Source: SCUD01 sp036824505
Lineage (GTDB): Bacteria; Pseudomonadota; Gammaproteobacteria; Steroidobacterales; Steroidobacteraceae
DNA length: 64,000 nt
Direction: 5' to 3'
Assembly (NCBI GenBank): GCA_036824505.1
Contig: DAITAA010000006.1
Location: forward strand, 62,001-126,000
How positions within the stretch are numbered: position 1 is the first letter of the stretch; every line of letters begins with the position of its first letter. The notes below the pieces were generated by a model. It searched no databases and was not told the DNA's origin. It saw only the letters and a list, made by a program, of their open reading frames with translations. Positions 34,292 to 42,898 of this stretch are shown here, in pieces. The translations under genes were made by a program, and so were the position numbers.

Positions 34292-35371
34292 CTAAACCCC
34301 GCATGGATAGGCCCCAAGCACCTTGAACAGCGACGCAGTCCGGGCCAACTCCTCGAGCGCTGCCGCCACCTTGGGGTCCGTCGCATGACCATCGAGGTCA
34401 GCGAAGAATACGTAATGCCATTTCCGCTGACGGGATGGCCGCGATTCGATCCGCGTCATGCTGACCCCGTACCGGGCAAGCGGCTCGAGCAGCCGGTGCA
34501 GCGCCCCCGGCGATTCCGTATCGGCGATCGACATCAGGATCGTGGTCTTGTCGCGTCCGCTGGGCGCGAGCAACGTGCGTCCGACGACATGGAACCGCGT
34601 CGTGTTGTCGGGACGGTCCTCAATCTCGGCGACCAGCGTTTCGAGTCCGTATATCTGCGCCGCAACTTCGCTGGCGATAGCGGCCGTGCCAGATTCGTCG
34701 CGGGCTCTGCGCGCACCCTCGGCATTGCTTGATACCGATATCTTCTCGATGCCCGGCAGGATGCCGTCAAGCGTCGCACGACATTGCGCCAGCGCCTGGC
34801 CATGGGCGCAAACGCGGCGGACATCCTCCAGCGAGCGCATGCGACCCAGCAGGTGGTGACGAATGGAAAGTTCCACCTCGCCACAGATCTTCAGTGGCGA
34901 CGACATGAACATGTCGAGCGTGTGGCGGACTGTGCCCTCCGTTGAATTCTCGATCGGTACGACGCCGAAGTCGGCGCTGCCCGACTCGACTTCGTGGAAT
35001 ACATCCCCGATGTCCGGCAATGGCAGGGCACGCACCGAATGCCCGAAGTGACGCGTGACCGCGGCATGCGTGAACGTGCCTTCGGGACCGAGAAACGCGA
35101 CCTTCAACGGTCCCTGCTGCGCCAGGCAGGCCGACATGATCTCCCGGAACAGCCGCAGCATCTCCTCGTCCTTCAACGGTCCGCGATTGCGCGCAAGGAC
35201 CTGGCGCAATACTTCTGCCTCGCGCTCCGGTCGATAGAATTCGATCGTGGCACTGGCCTGCTTGCTGGCGCCGACCTCGCGGGCGAGCCGTGCACGGTCG
35301 TTGATCAAGGCCTGGATCTGCTCATCGATGGCGTCGATGCGCCGGCGGATCTCACCAATGTCGCTATTCAT
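34292..35371 (-). CDS. pheA: bifunctional chorismate mutase / prephenate dehydratase (P-protein)
   Basis: 359 aa, makes phenylpyruvate from chorismate. AroQ-type mutase helices at the N-terminus (IGEIRRRIDAIDEQIQALIN), prephenate dehydratase from about 95 (VAFLGPEGTFTHAAVTRHF, VPIENSTEGTV, with the catalytic Thr in DNTTRFHVVG) and a C-terminal ACT domain with the Phe-binding ESRPSRQRKWHYVFF. ATG 35371 has AGGGAG upstream. It has its own leader and attenuator and sits between the ilv and leu units. Confidence 0.95.
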   Translation of the reverse strand: MNSDIGEIRRRIDAIDEQIQALINDRARLAREVGASKQASATIEFYRPEREAEVLRQVLARNRGPLKDEEMLRLFREIMSACLAQQGPLKVAFLGPEGTFTHAAVTRHFGHSVRALPLPDIGDVFHEVESGSADFGVVPIENSTEGTVRHTLDMFMSSPLKICGEVELSIRHHLLGRMRSLEDVRRVCAHGQALAQCRATLDGILPGIEKISVSSNAEGARRARDESGTAAIASEVAAQIYGLETLVAEIEDRPDNTTRFHVVGRTLLAPSGRDKTTILMSIADTESPGALHRLLEPLARYGVSMTRIESRPSRQRKWHYVFFADLDGHATDPKVAAALEELARTASLFKVLGAYPCGV

Positions 35372-35392
35372 GATCGCTCCCTGTCGAGTCCA

Positions 35393-35431
35393 CAAACAAA
35401 AACCCCGCAGCGGTCGGCCGGTGCGGGGTTT
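35393..35431 (-). terminator. pheA attenuator
   Basis: Minus-strand hairpin AAACCCCGCA / TGCGGGGTTT followed by TTTTTGTTTGTG, 30 nt after the phe leader stop codon and 20 nt before pheA. The loop GGCCGAC can pair with GTCGGCC near the leader stop, a likely antiterminator. The stem is almost identical to those before ilvC and leuA. Confidence 0.88.
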
Positions 35432-35461
35432 CGGGTATTGCCTGGAATTCGCTACGTGCAA

Positions 35462-35527
35462 CTACGCCGTCGGCCGACACCTCCGAGTGGTCGCAAAAAA
35501 GAAGCCAAATCGACGGTTCTTGCACAT
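35462..35527 (-). CDS. pheL: pheA leader peptide
   Basis: 21-aa ORF (ATG 35527, stop TAG) beginning MCKNRR with the control run FGFFF: four Phe codons within five. Starvation for Phe-tRNA would stall the ribosome here and prevent the attenuator from forming. It starts right at the predicted transcript start, so it may be translated from a leaderless mRNA. Confidence 0.88.
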   Translation of the reverse strand: MCKNRRFGFFFATTRRCRPTA

Positions 35528-35533
35528 GAACCG

Positions 35534-35563
35534 ATCATCGACGACCTGCGTGCCTGCTGTCAA
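35534..35563 (-). promoter_or_regulatory. pheA promoter
   Basis: Perfect -35 TTGACA (35563-35558), 18-bp spacer, GATGAT as -10 (35539-35534). The expected start of transcription falls on or next to the pheL ATG, 6 nt past the -10. Confidence 0.62.
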
Positions 35564-35593
35564 CAACGGTGGAGTTTCGCCGCAGGCTGCGGC

Positions 35594-35599
35594 TATCAT
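35594..35599 (+). promoter_or_regulatory. -10 box of ilvD
   Basis: TATCAT lies 6 nt before the ilvD ATG, and CATCAAACC offers no Shine-Dalgarno, so the mRNA probably starts at the ATG. The -35 is weak. The region overlaps back to back with the pheA promoter. Confidence 0.5.
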
Positions 35600-35605
35600 C
35601 AAACC

Positions 35606-37276
35606 ATGACCGGATCGCATAAACGCAGGTATTCCCGGCTCGTCGTCGACGGCGCTGAGCGGTCGCCGAACCGCGCGATGCTGCGGGCGGTGGGTTTCAG
35701 CGATGCGGATTTCGCTCGCCCGCAGATCGGCATCGCTTCGACCTGGAGCATGGTCACGCCATGCAACATGCATATCAATGAGCTGGCCCAGGCCGCTGGC
35801 GAGGGCGTGCGTGCTGCCGGCGGCCGCGACGTGCTGTTCAACACGATCACTGTTTCGGATGGGATCTCGATGGGGACGCCAGGCATGCGCTTCTCGCTGG
35901 TGTCGCGCGAGATCATTGCCGATTCGATCGAGACCGTCGCCGGTGCTCAGGGTTTTGACGGCGTCATCGCCATCGGCGGCTGTGACAAGAACATGCCGGG
36001 TTGCCTGATGGCCATCGCGCGACTCGACCGTCCGGCGGTGTTCGTCTACGGCGGCACCATCCGCCCCGGAGCCGAGGGGCGCGACATCGTCTCGGTATTC
36101 GAGGCCGTGGGCCGCCATGCGAGCGGCGCACTCGACGATTCAGGCCTTGCCGAAATCGAGCATACGGCCATTCCCGGGCCGGGCTCCTGCGGCGGCATGT
36201 ACACGGCCAACACCATGGCTTCCGCCATCGAGGCGCTCGGCATGAGTTTGCCGAACAGCTCCGCGCAGGAAGCCGTTTCCGACGCCAAGCGGCTCGATTG
36301 CCGGGGCGCGGGTGAAGCAGTCATGCGGCTCCTGGAACGCGATCTGCGCCCGTCGGCGATACTGACCCGCGAAGCCTTCGAGAACGCTATCACCTCGGTC
36401 ATTGCGCTCGGCGGATCAACTAACGCGGTTCTGCATTTGCTGGCGATGGCGCGGGCCGCTCGCGTGCCGCTCGAACTCGATGATTTCACCAGGATTGGCA
36501 AACGTGTCCCGGTACTCGCAGACCTCAAGCCGAGCGGCAAGTACCTGATGTCGGAGCTCGTCGCCATCGGCGGCCTGACGCCGCTGCTCAGGATGCTGCT
36601 CGACAAAGGCCTGCTGCATGGCGATTGCCTGACGGTGACTGGTCGAACAGTCGCCGAGAATCTAGCGGGGGTCAATGGCTATCCGCCCGCTCAGAAAGTC
36701 GTGCGCGGCTTCGACGATCCGATCAAGGCCGACAGCCACCTGGTTGTCCTGTACGGAAACCTGGCGCCGACCGGTGCGGTGGCGAAGATCACCGGCAAGG
36801 AGGGAATGCAGTTCACCGGCAAGGCGCGAGTGTTTGACTCCGAAGAACAATGCCTGCAGGCGATACTGGACGGTGGCATCGAACGCGGCGACGTGATCGT
36901 GATCCGCTACGAGGGTCCAAAGGGCGGACCGGGCATGCGCGAGATGCTGGCACCGACCTCGGCGATCATGGGCCGCGGCCTCGGCAACGCCGTAGCGCTG
37001 ATCACCGACGGCCGATTTTCCGGAGGCAGCCACGGTTTCGTCGTGGGCCACGTCACGCCTGAAGCCGCCGTCGGGGGACCGATCGCCCTGGTGCACGATG
37101 GCGATGAGATCACGATTGACGCGCAATCCCGCGCGATCCACTTGCGCATCTCCGAAGGCGAGCTCACCCAGCGCCGCAAGGCATGGCGCGCCCCGACATT
37201 CGACGTGCTGAGGGGCGTGCTCGGAAAGTATCGTCGCCTGGTGGGTAGCGCCGCCGAGGGCGCCGTCACCGATTAG
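35606..37276 (+). CDS. ilvD: dihydroxy-acid dehydratase
   Basis: 556 aa Fe-S enzyme, third common step of valine and isoleucine synthesis. Cluster ligands and signature: GGCDKNMPGCLMA and PGPGSCGGMYTANTMAS; the C-terminal signature ITDGRFSGGSHGFVVGHVTPEA is intact. It is the only gene of the supercluster on the plus strand. A longer open frame upstream lacks a start signal; ATG 35606 matches the family N-terminus. Confidence 0.95.
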   Translation: MTGSHKRRYSRLVVDGAERSPNRAMLRAVGFSDADFARPQIGIASTWSMVTPCNMHINELAQAAGEGVRAAGGRDVLFNTITVSDGISMGTPGMRFSLVSREIIADSIETVAGAQGFDGVIAIGGCDKNMPGCLMAIARLDRPAVFVYGGTIRPGAEGRDIVSVFEAVGRHASGALDDSGLAEIEHTAIPGPGSCGGMYTANTMASAIEALGMSLPNSSAQEAVSDAKRLDCRGAGEAVMRLLERDLRPSAILTREAFENAITSVIALGGSTNAVLHLLAMARAARVPLELDDFTRIGKRVPVLADLKPSGKYLMSELVAIGGLTPLLRMLLDKGLLHGDCLTVTGRTVAENLAGVNGYPPAQKVVRGFDDPIKADSHLVVLYGNLAPTGAVAKITGKEGMQFTGKARVFDSEEQCLQAILDGGIERGDVIVIRYEGPKGGPGMREMLAPTSAIMGRGLGNAVALITDGRFSGGSHGFVVGHVTPEAAVGGPIALVHDGDEITIDAQSRAIHLRISEGELTQRRKAWRAPTFDVLRGVLGKYRRLVGSAAEGAVTD

Positions 37277-37289
37277 CAGTCGCAACCGG

Positions 37290-38345
37290 CTAGAGGCGCT
37301 CCAATACGGCGGCTCCCGCCGCGCGCGTGTCGGCGGCTTCCGTGCCTTGCGCCGCGAGATCGGCCGTCAGCACACCGGCGGCAATCGCGCCGGCAATTGC
37401 CGTCTCGAGTGTCGCCGCTTCGCTCTGAAGGCCAAGCGAATGACGCAGCAGAAGCGCCGCGCTCCCGATCGCACCATATGGATTCGCGATACCGCGTCCG
37501 GCGATATCCGGTGCGGAACCGTGGATCGGCTCGTACAAGCCAAGCGTGCCTTCGCCGAGCGACGCCGACGGCAAGAGGCCGAGCGATCCCGCGAGCGCTG
37601 CGGCCTCGTCGCTCAGTATGTCTCCGAACAGATTTTCCGTCACAATTACGTCATAGCTGGCCGGTCGCGTCAGCAGCAGCATTGCCGCGGAATCGACCAG
37701 CTGATGCTCGAGTTGAAGCTCGGGAAACTCGCGCATTACCTGCGTGACGACCTGCCGCCAGAGACGCGAAGTCTCAAGGACATTGGCCTTGTCCACTGAT
37801 GTGACCTTGCGCCGTCGTGCGCGCGCGAGCCGCGCGGCAACGCGCGTGATGCGTTCGACCTCCGCTACCGTGTAGCGGCATTCATCAGTCGCCGCATCAT
37901 CCTCCCGCTGCTGACGCCCGAAATAGATGCCGCCGGTCAGCTCGCGCACGATCAGCAGATCGACGCCATCCAGCATCGCATCTTTCAGTGGCGATGCATG
38001 ACGCAGCGCCTTGTGCGGCACGACGGGGCGCAGGTTCGCAAACAAGCCGAGTTCACGCCGCAGCCCCAGGATCGCCTGCTCTGGCCGCAGCTTTGCTTCC
38101 GGATCAGCGTAGCGTGGCGAACCGATGGCACCAAACAGGATGGCGTCGGAGTCGCGCGCGAGCGCGAGTGTCGCGGGTGGCAACGGTTCCAGACCGGCGT
38201 CCATCGCCGCGGCGCCGATCGGCGCCTCAACCATTTCGAAATCATGGTGGAATCGCGCGGCAATTGCGCGCAGACAGCGCACCGCCTCGGCTGTCACTTC
38301 AGGACCGATGCCATCGCCGGGCAGGACTGCGATCCGTGCCCTCAC
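37290..38345 (-). CDS. leuB: 3-isopropylmalate dehydrogenase
   Basis: 351 aa, NAD-dependent oxidative decarboxylation in leucine synthesis. GTG 38345 overlaps the leuD stop by 4 bp (GTGA) and starts exactly at the family N-terminus RIAVLPGDGIGPEV. Substrate and metal motifs follow: RELTGGIYFG, TSVDKANVLETSRLW, TENLFGDILSDEA, HGSAPDIAGRG. Last gene of leuACDB; ends 13 bp from the convergent ilvD. Confidence 0.95.
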   Translation of the reverse strand: MRARIAVLPGDGIGPEVTAEAVRCLRAIAARFHHDFEMVEAPIGAAAMDAGLEPLPPATLALARDSDAILFGAIGSPRYADPEAKLRPEQAILGLRRELGLFANLRPVVPHKALRHASPLKDAMLDGVDLLIVRELTGGIYFGRQQREDDAATDECRYTVAEVERITRVAARLARARRRKVTSVDKANVLETSRLWRQVVTQVMREFPELQLEHQLVDSAAMLLLTRPASYDVIVTENLFGDILSDEAAALAGSLGLLPSASLGEGTLGLYEPIHGSAPDIAGRGIANPYGAIGSAALLLRHSLGLQSEAATLETAIAGAIAAGVLTADLAAQGTEAADTRAAGAAVLERL

Positions 38346-38920
38346 CGCGTCCTGGCCCGCTCGAATGCGGCAATTGCAGGCGCCTGCGACAGCAGGTAAC
38401 CGATTTCGTCCGTCCCTTGCAGCAGGCAATGTCGCGCGAATGCTTCAATCGGAAACTTCGCAAAGCGGCCGTCCGGCAGCGTGATCGTCGTCGCTTCGAG
38501 ATCGATCTCGACCTCGGCACCCGGATTGGCCAGCAGCCATGCGTGGAAGTCCTCGTCGACCAGCACCGGCAGCAAGCCGTTCTTCAGCGAATTATTGAAG
38601 AAGATATCGGCGATCGCGGTGCTGATGACCGCGCGGATGCCGTGGTCGTATAGCGCCCACGGGGCGTGCTCGCGTGATGAGCCGCAACCGAAGTTGCGGC
38701 CAGCCACGAGGATGGCGCAACCGGACGATTCCGGGCGATTCAGCACGAACTCCGGGCGCGGGCGGCCATTCGCATCGAAGCGCCAGTCCGCGAACAGCGC
38801 ACGGGCAAGTCCGTCGCGAGTCGTCGTCGTCAGGAAACGCGCCGGGATGATCTGGTCGGTGTCAATGTCGGCGGCCGGCAATACGACCGTGCGCGAGCGG
38901 ATCCGTCGGATGGCTTCCAT
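38342..38920 (-). CDS. leuD: 3-isopropylmalate dehydratase small subunit
   Basis: 192 aa swivel-domain subunit; motifs DIDTDQIIPARFL, GRNFGCGSSREHAPWAL and IFFNNSLKNGLLPV. Partner of LeuC in isomerising 2- to 3-isopropylmalate. 20 bp after leuC. Confidence 0.95.
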   Translation of the reverse strand: MEAIRRIRSRTVVLPAADIDTDQIIPARFLTTTTRDGLARALFADWRFDANGRPRPEFVLNRPESSGCAILVAGRNFGCGSSREHAPWALYDHGIRAVISTAIADIFFNNSLKNGLLPVLVDEDFHAWLLANPGAEVEIDLEATTITLPDGRFAKFPIEAFARHCLLQGTDEIGYLLSQAPAIAAFERARTR

Positions 38921-38940
38921 GCTTCAGTCACTCCACCGGT

Positions 38941-40341
38941 TCAGGTGATCAACTCGCGCGGATCGGTGATGCGCCCGGTGACCGCTGCGGCCGCCGCGGT
39001 CGCAGGGCTCGCGAGCAATGTTCGCGCCCCCCGCCCCTGGCGACCCTCGAAATTGCGGTTACTGGTGCTGACGACGTAATGACCCGCAGCGGCGGTATCG
39101 CCATTCATGCCAATGCACATCGAGCAACCCGATTCGCGCCATTCGGCGCCCGCCGCCGTGAACACGTCGTGCAGGCCTTCCGCCTCGGCCTCGCGCTTGA
39201 CCTGCTGCGATCCGGGCACGATCAGCGCGCGCACGCCTTGCGCTACCTTGCGGCCGCGCATCATGGATGCGGCGGCCCGAAGATCCGACAGCCGGGAATT
39301 CGTGCAGCTGCCGATGAATACGACGTCGATTCGTTTGCCCGCAAGTGCTTCGCCCGGCTCGAAGCCCATGTAGTGCATTGCCTTCAGGAAGGCCTCGTCT
39401 CCGCGTTCCGGGATGCGGCCGCCAACCGCTGCCACCATTCCCGGGTTCGTGCCATAGGTGATCATCGGCTCGATCTGCGCAGCCCCGATGGTCACGACCC
39501 GGTCGAACTCCGCGCCGGCGTCGCTCGGCAGGTGCCGCCAGTCATCGAGCGCACGTTCCCATGCCGCCCCGGCTGGCACGCGCGGACGGCCACGCAGATA
39601 CGCGAAGGTCGTTTCGTCCGGTGCAATCATGCCGGCTCTGGCGCCGGCCTCGATGGACATGTTGCAGACCGTCATGCGCTCGTCCATTGAGAGTGCGCGG
39701 ATCGCGTCGCCGCGGTATTCGATGACCTGCCCCGCCCCGCCCGAAACGCCCAGGCGGCCAATGATTGCGAGCACCAGGTCCTTGGCGCTGACACCGGGCG
39801 ACAGTCCGCCGCCGACCTCGACCGCAAGTGTCCTGGGCTTGCGCTGCAACAGGCATTGCGTCGCCAGCACATGCCCAAGCTCGGTCGTGCCGATGCCGAA
39901 GGCGAGCGTGCCAAATGCGCCGTGAGTGCTGGTGTGGCTGTCGCCACAGACGATGGTCATGCCCGGCTGCGTCATTCCGAGTTCGGGACCGATGACGTGA
40001 ACGATGCCGCGCCGCTGATCCTTGAGTCCCAGCAACTCGATCCCGAAATCGGCCGCATTGCGTTCCAGCTCCGCGATCTGCCGGGCAGCCGATTCAAACC
40101 GGATCGGGACGCCACCGAAGACCTGCCGCGAATCGGTCGGCGTCGAGTGATCGAGTGTCGCAAGCGTGCGGTCGGGCCGGCGCACTGGAATTCCGCGGGA
40201 ACGCAGCAATGCGAAGGCCTGGGGCGAGGTGACCTCGTGGACCAGGTGCAGATCAATGTAGAGCACCGCCGGCGTTTCGGCGGATTCCGGCGCAACCTCG
40301 TGCGCACGCCAGATTTTTTCGAACATCGACAATGCGGTCAT
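38941..40341 (-). CDS. leuC: 3-isopropylmalate dehydratase large subunit
   Basis: 466 aa aconitase-family protein with 4Fe-4S ligand cysteines in FIGSCTNSRLSDL and ESGCSMCIGMNGD; substrate region GDSHTSTHGAFGTLAFGIG. ATG overlaps the leuA stop by 4 bp. Confidence 0.95.
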   Translation of the reverse strand: MTALSMFEKIWRAHEVAPESAETPAVLYIDLHLVHEVTSPQAFALLRSRGIPVRRPDRTLATLDHSTPTDSRQVFGGVPIRFESAARQIAELERNAADFGIELLGLKDQRRGIVHVIGPELGMTQPGMTIVCGDSHTSTHGAFGTLAFGIGTTELGHVLATQCLLQRKPRTLAVEVGGGLSPGVSAKDLVLAIIGRLGVSGGAGQVIEYRGDAIRALSMDERMTVCNMSIEAGARAGMIAPDETTFAYLRGRPRVPAGAAWERALDDWRHLPSDAGAEFDRVVTIGAAQIEPMITYGTNPGMVAAVGGRIPERGDEAFLKAMHYMGFEPGEALAGKRIDVVFIGSCTNSRLSDLRAAASMMRGRKVAQGVRALIVPGSQQVKREAEAEGLHDVFTAAGAEWRESGCSMCIGMNGDTAAAGHYVVSTSNRNFEGRQGRGARTLLASPATAAAAAVTGRITDPRELIT

Positions 40342-41921
40342 GCGGCTCCCTGCACGGCCTGCTCATTGCCGGCGGACCGCGGCGGCTGGCGACCACTCTG
40401 GCGTGACAGCTCGATGCGGTTGACGACCTCGAGAAAAGCCCGCACGCCGGACTCGACGATATTTGTACTGACGCTGCTGCCGCGATAGGTGCGGCCGTCG
40501 CACTCAACGGTCACCAGCGCCTCGCCCTGGGCGTCCTCACCTTCACTGACGCTGCGCACCTCGAACTTGCGCAGCCGCACCGGTAGCCCGATCGCCTCCT
40601 CGATCGCCGTCAATGCGGCGTCCACCGGACCGTCGCCGCGCGCAGCCTGACTGATTCGCCGGCCGTCAGCATGGGCCAACTCGACGGTGGCTTGCGCAAG
40701 TTCACCGGTCGAAGCGGAGGTAGCGAGCCGCTCGAGCGTCCAGGGCCCGCCGGTGCCGCTTTCAATTTGCAGCACCAGCGCCTCGATATCGCCGTCGAAA
40801 AGCTCCTTTTTCAGATCGGCAAGCGCCTTGAAGCGAACAAAGACCCTGCCGAGCTCTTCCTCATCTAGTTCGAAACCCAGCTCCCGTACGCGCTCGCGAA
40901 ACGCATGCCTGCCGCTGTGTTTACCGAGGACCAGATTGCTGCGCGAGAGCCCGACATCCTGCGGCCGCATGATTTCGTAGGTGGTCGAGTGACGCAGCAT
41001 GCCGTGCTGGTGGATACCCGACTCGTGCGCAAAGGCATTCTCGCCGGTAATTGCCTTGTTGCGCGGAATCGGCATGCCCGTGATGGCCGACACCAGCCGG
41101 CAGGTCGGATACAGGCGGTGAGTGCGGATTCCAGTGCGCACGCCGAAGGCCCCCGCCCGCACCGCAAGCGCCATGACGACTTCTTCCATCGAGCAGTTGC
41201 CAGCGCGCTCGCCGATGCCATTGATCGTGCACTCGATCTGGCGCGCGCCCGCGCGCACGGCGCTCAGGCTGTTCGCAACCGCCATGCCCAGATCGTCGTG
41301 ACAGTGCACCGACAGCGTGACGCCTTCGATGCCACGCACCCTGTTTCGGAGGTGGGTGAATGTTTCATTGAATTCCTGCGGCGTCGTGTAACCGACCGTG
41401 TCCGGGATATTGATCGTTCGGGCACCCGCGTCCACGACCGCCTGCACCACTTCGGCCAGGAAGTCGAGATCCGTCCGCGAAGCATCCTCCGGCGAGAACT
41501 CGACGTCATCGCAAAGACTGCGAGCGTGGCGCACGCCCTCAACCGCCAGCCGGATGATCTGGTCGCGAGCCATCTTGAGTTTGTGTTCAAGATGAATCGC
41601 ACTGGTCGCCAGGAACACGTGCAACCTCGGCCGCGCTGCCGCCCCGAGAGCGGACCAGGCGCCGTTGATGTCATCGCCGTTGCAGCGCGCGAGCGCGCAA
41701 ATGACGGGCCCATGCACCTGTTCGGCGACCGCAGCCACGGATTCCCAGTCCCCGCGCGAAGCGGCCGGGAACCCCGCCTCGATGACGTCGACACCGAGGT
41801 CGGCAAGCGCCCTGGCGACACGCAGCTTCTCTTCCAGCGTCATGCTGCAGCCGGGCGATTGCTCGCCGTCGCGCAGGGTCGTATCAAATATCTTCACGCG
41901 ATCGACGTCCGGGGCGTTCAT
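40338..41921 (-). CDS. leuA: 2-isopropylmalate synthase
   Basis: 527 aa, first committed step to leucine. TIM-barrel HMGL-like domain (IFDTTLRDGEQSPGCSM, SVHCHDDLGMAVANSL, NGIGERAGNCSMEEVVMAL) and C-terminal regulatory dimerisation domain (LRKFEVRSVSEGEDAQGEALVTVE in pieces) for leucine feedback. ATG 41921 preferred to a TTG 33 nt upstream, with AAGGAT ahead of it. First gene after the leu attenuator. Confidence 0.95.
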   Translation of the reverse strand: MNAPDVDRVKIFDTTLRDGEQSPGCSMTLEEKLRVARALADLGVDVIEAGFPAASRGDWESVAAVAEQVHGPVICALARCNGDDINGAWSALGAAARPRLHVFLATSAIHLEHKLKMARDQIIRLAVEGVRHARSLCDDVEFSPEDASRTDLDFLAEVVQAVVDAGARTINIPDTVGYTTPQEFNETFTHLRNRVRGIEGVTLSVHCHDDLGMAVANSLSAVRAGARQIECTINGIGERAGNCSMEEVVMALAVRAGAFGVRTGIRTHRLYPTCRLVSAITGMPIPRNKAITGENAFAHESGIHQHGMLRHSTTYEIMRPQDVGLSRSNLVLGKHSGRHAFRERVRELGFELDEEELGRVFVRFKALADLKKELFDGDIEALVLQIESGTGGPWTLERLATSASTGELAQATVELAHADGRRISQAARGDGPVDAALTAIEEAIGLPVRLRKFEVRSVSEGEDAQGEALVTVECDGRTYRGSSVSTNIVESGVRAFLEVVNRIELSRQSGRQPPRSAGNEQAVQGAA

Positions 41922-41952
41922 ATCACAATGATCCTTTCCGATCTCACGGTAC

Positions 41953-41994
41953 AAAAAACAAACCCCGCATCGGCCTGTAGCCGGTGCGGGGTTT
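41953..41994 (-). terminator. leu operon attenuator
   Basis: Minus-strand stem AAACCCCGCA / TGCGGGGTTT, extended inside by CGGC/GCCG around a 5-nt loop, followed by TGTTTTTTGT. It lies 24 nt after the leu leader stop and just before leuA. CCGGC in the ascending arm can pair with GCCGG at the leader's end. Confidence 0.88.
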
Positions 41995-42018
41995 CTGGAT
42001 TCCAGATCTTTCCGGGTG

Positions 42019-42087
42019 TCAGCCCGGCAGCCCGCACCTGTGCCGCCTAAGCAGCAGCTCGCCGGGCAGCAGCGCAGACGAAATCAT
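42019..42087 (-). CDS. leuL: leu leader peptide
   Basis: 22-aa ORF from ATG 42087 (MISSALLPGELLLRR...) with six Leu codons, five of them in two runs (CTG CTG, then CTG CTG CTT). An in-frame ATG at 42150 would give a 43-aa version; GAGG just before that one favours it slightly. Position before the attenuator and Leu content identify it as the leucine control peptide. Confidence 0.82.
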   Translation of the reverse strand: MISSALLPGELLLRRHRCGLPG

Positions 42088-42176
42088 CGGGCGCGCGGCG
42101 GTCGTTACGCGTATCGATGAGTTGGCAGTCACGGGTCGCTGGTGCGTCATGGCCTCGCTCGGTGCAGGGACGGCGC

Positions 42177-42206
42177 ATGACAGCATGGCGAAGATGCGAC
42201 TGTCAA
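42177..42206 (-). promoter_or_regulatory. leu operon promoter
   Basis: Perfect -35 TTGACA (42206-42201), 18-bp spacer, TGTCAT as -10 (42182-42177) on the minus strand. Transcription would begin near 42170, about 20 nt before the longer leader start. Confidence 0.58.
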
Positions 42207-42231
42207 CAATTCGCCCTGCCCGCAGCCTGGC

Positions 42232-42873
42232 TCACGCGATGCCGAGTTCCGTCGGGCACGCGACCCCGGTACCGTCGAGGCCGCAAAAGCCGGCCGGGTT
42301 CTTGGCCAGATACTGCTGGTGGTACTCCTCGGCGTAATAGAAAGCCGGCGCCGGCAGCACTTCCGTCGAGATCGGCCGGCTGTGGCCGGCGGCGGTGAGT
42401 GCGCGCTGGTAGGCTGCTTTCGATTCCTGCGCCAGACGCAACTGCATCTCGTCGGTCGCGTAGATAGCAGATCGGTATTGCGTGCCGACGTCGCCGCCCT
42501 GACGCATGCCCTGGGTCGGGTCATGCGATTCCCAGAAGCACTTGAGCAACTCGGGATAGCCGATGCGCGACGGATCGAACACGACTCGCACGACTTCGGT
42601 GTGTCCCGTCATGCCCGTGCACACTTCCTGGTAAGTCGGGTTCGGCGTGAATCCGCCTGCATAGCCCGCGGCAGTGGAATGGACGCCCGGCAATTCCCAG
42701 AACAGCCGCTCGGCGCCCCAGAAGCAGCCCATACCGAACATGGCGAGTTGCAGACCCTCAGGAATCGGCGGCGAGAGACGATTGCCATTGACGAAATGGC
42801 GCTCCGGCACCTGCATCGGAACCGGGCGTCCCGGCAACGAGTCCCTGGCGGTCGGCATCGTCGTCTTGCGCAT
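42232..42873 (-). CDS. msrA: peptide-methionine (S)-S-oxide reductase
   Basis: 213 aa repair enzyme for oxidised methionine. Catalytic motif GMGCFWGAERLF; further family blocks YAGGFTPNPTYQEVCTGMTGHTE, FDPSRIGYPELL and TQYRSAIY; a C-terminal resolving cysteine lies in GFCGLDGTGVACP. Cytoplasmic (no signal). The promoter overlaps that of the divergent methyltransferase. Confidence 0.94.
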   Translation of the reverse strand: MRKTTMPTARDSLPGRPVPMQVPERHFVNGNRLSPPIPEGLQLAMFGMGCFWGAERLFWELPGVHSTAAGYAGGFTPNPTYQEVCTGMTGHTEVVRVVFDPSRIGYPELLKCFWESHDPTQGMRQGGDVGTQYRSAIYATDEMQLRLAQESKAAYQRALTAAGHSRPISTEVLPAPAFYYAEEYHQQYLAKNPAGFCGLDGTGVACPTELGIA

Positions 42874-42892
42874 CGTCCGGCTATCTTACAAT
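42864..42892 (+). promoter_or_regulatory. promoter of the membrane methyltransferase gene
   Basis: TCTTGC, 17 bp, TACAAT (42887-42892). The GTG start at 42899 is 6 nt after the -10, with no clear ribosome site, so the mRNA is probably leaderless. The -35 lies inside the first codons of msrA. Confidence 0.5.
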
Positions 42893-42898
42893 GAGTGA

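Noticed and set aside
33957..42231. T-box, riboswitch or sRNA in the long gaps before ilvC, pheA and leuA
   Set aside because: No T-box or known aptamer pattern was seen; leader peptides with the right control codons plus terminators explain these regions.
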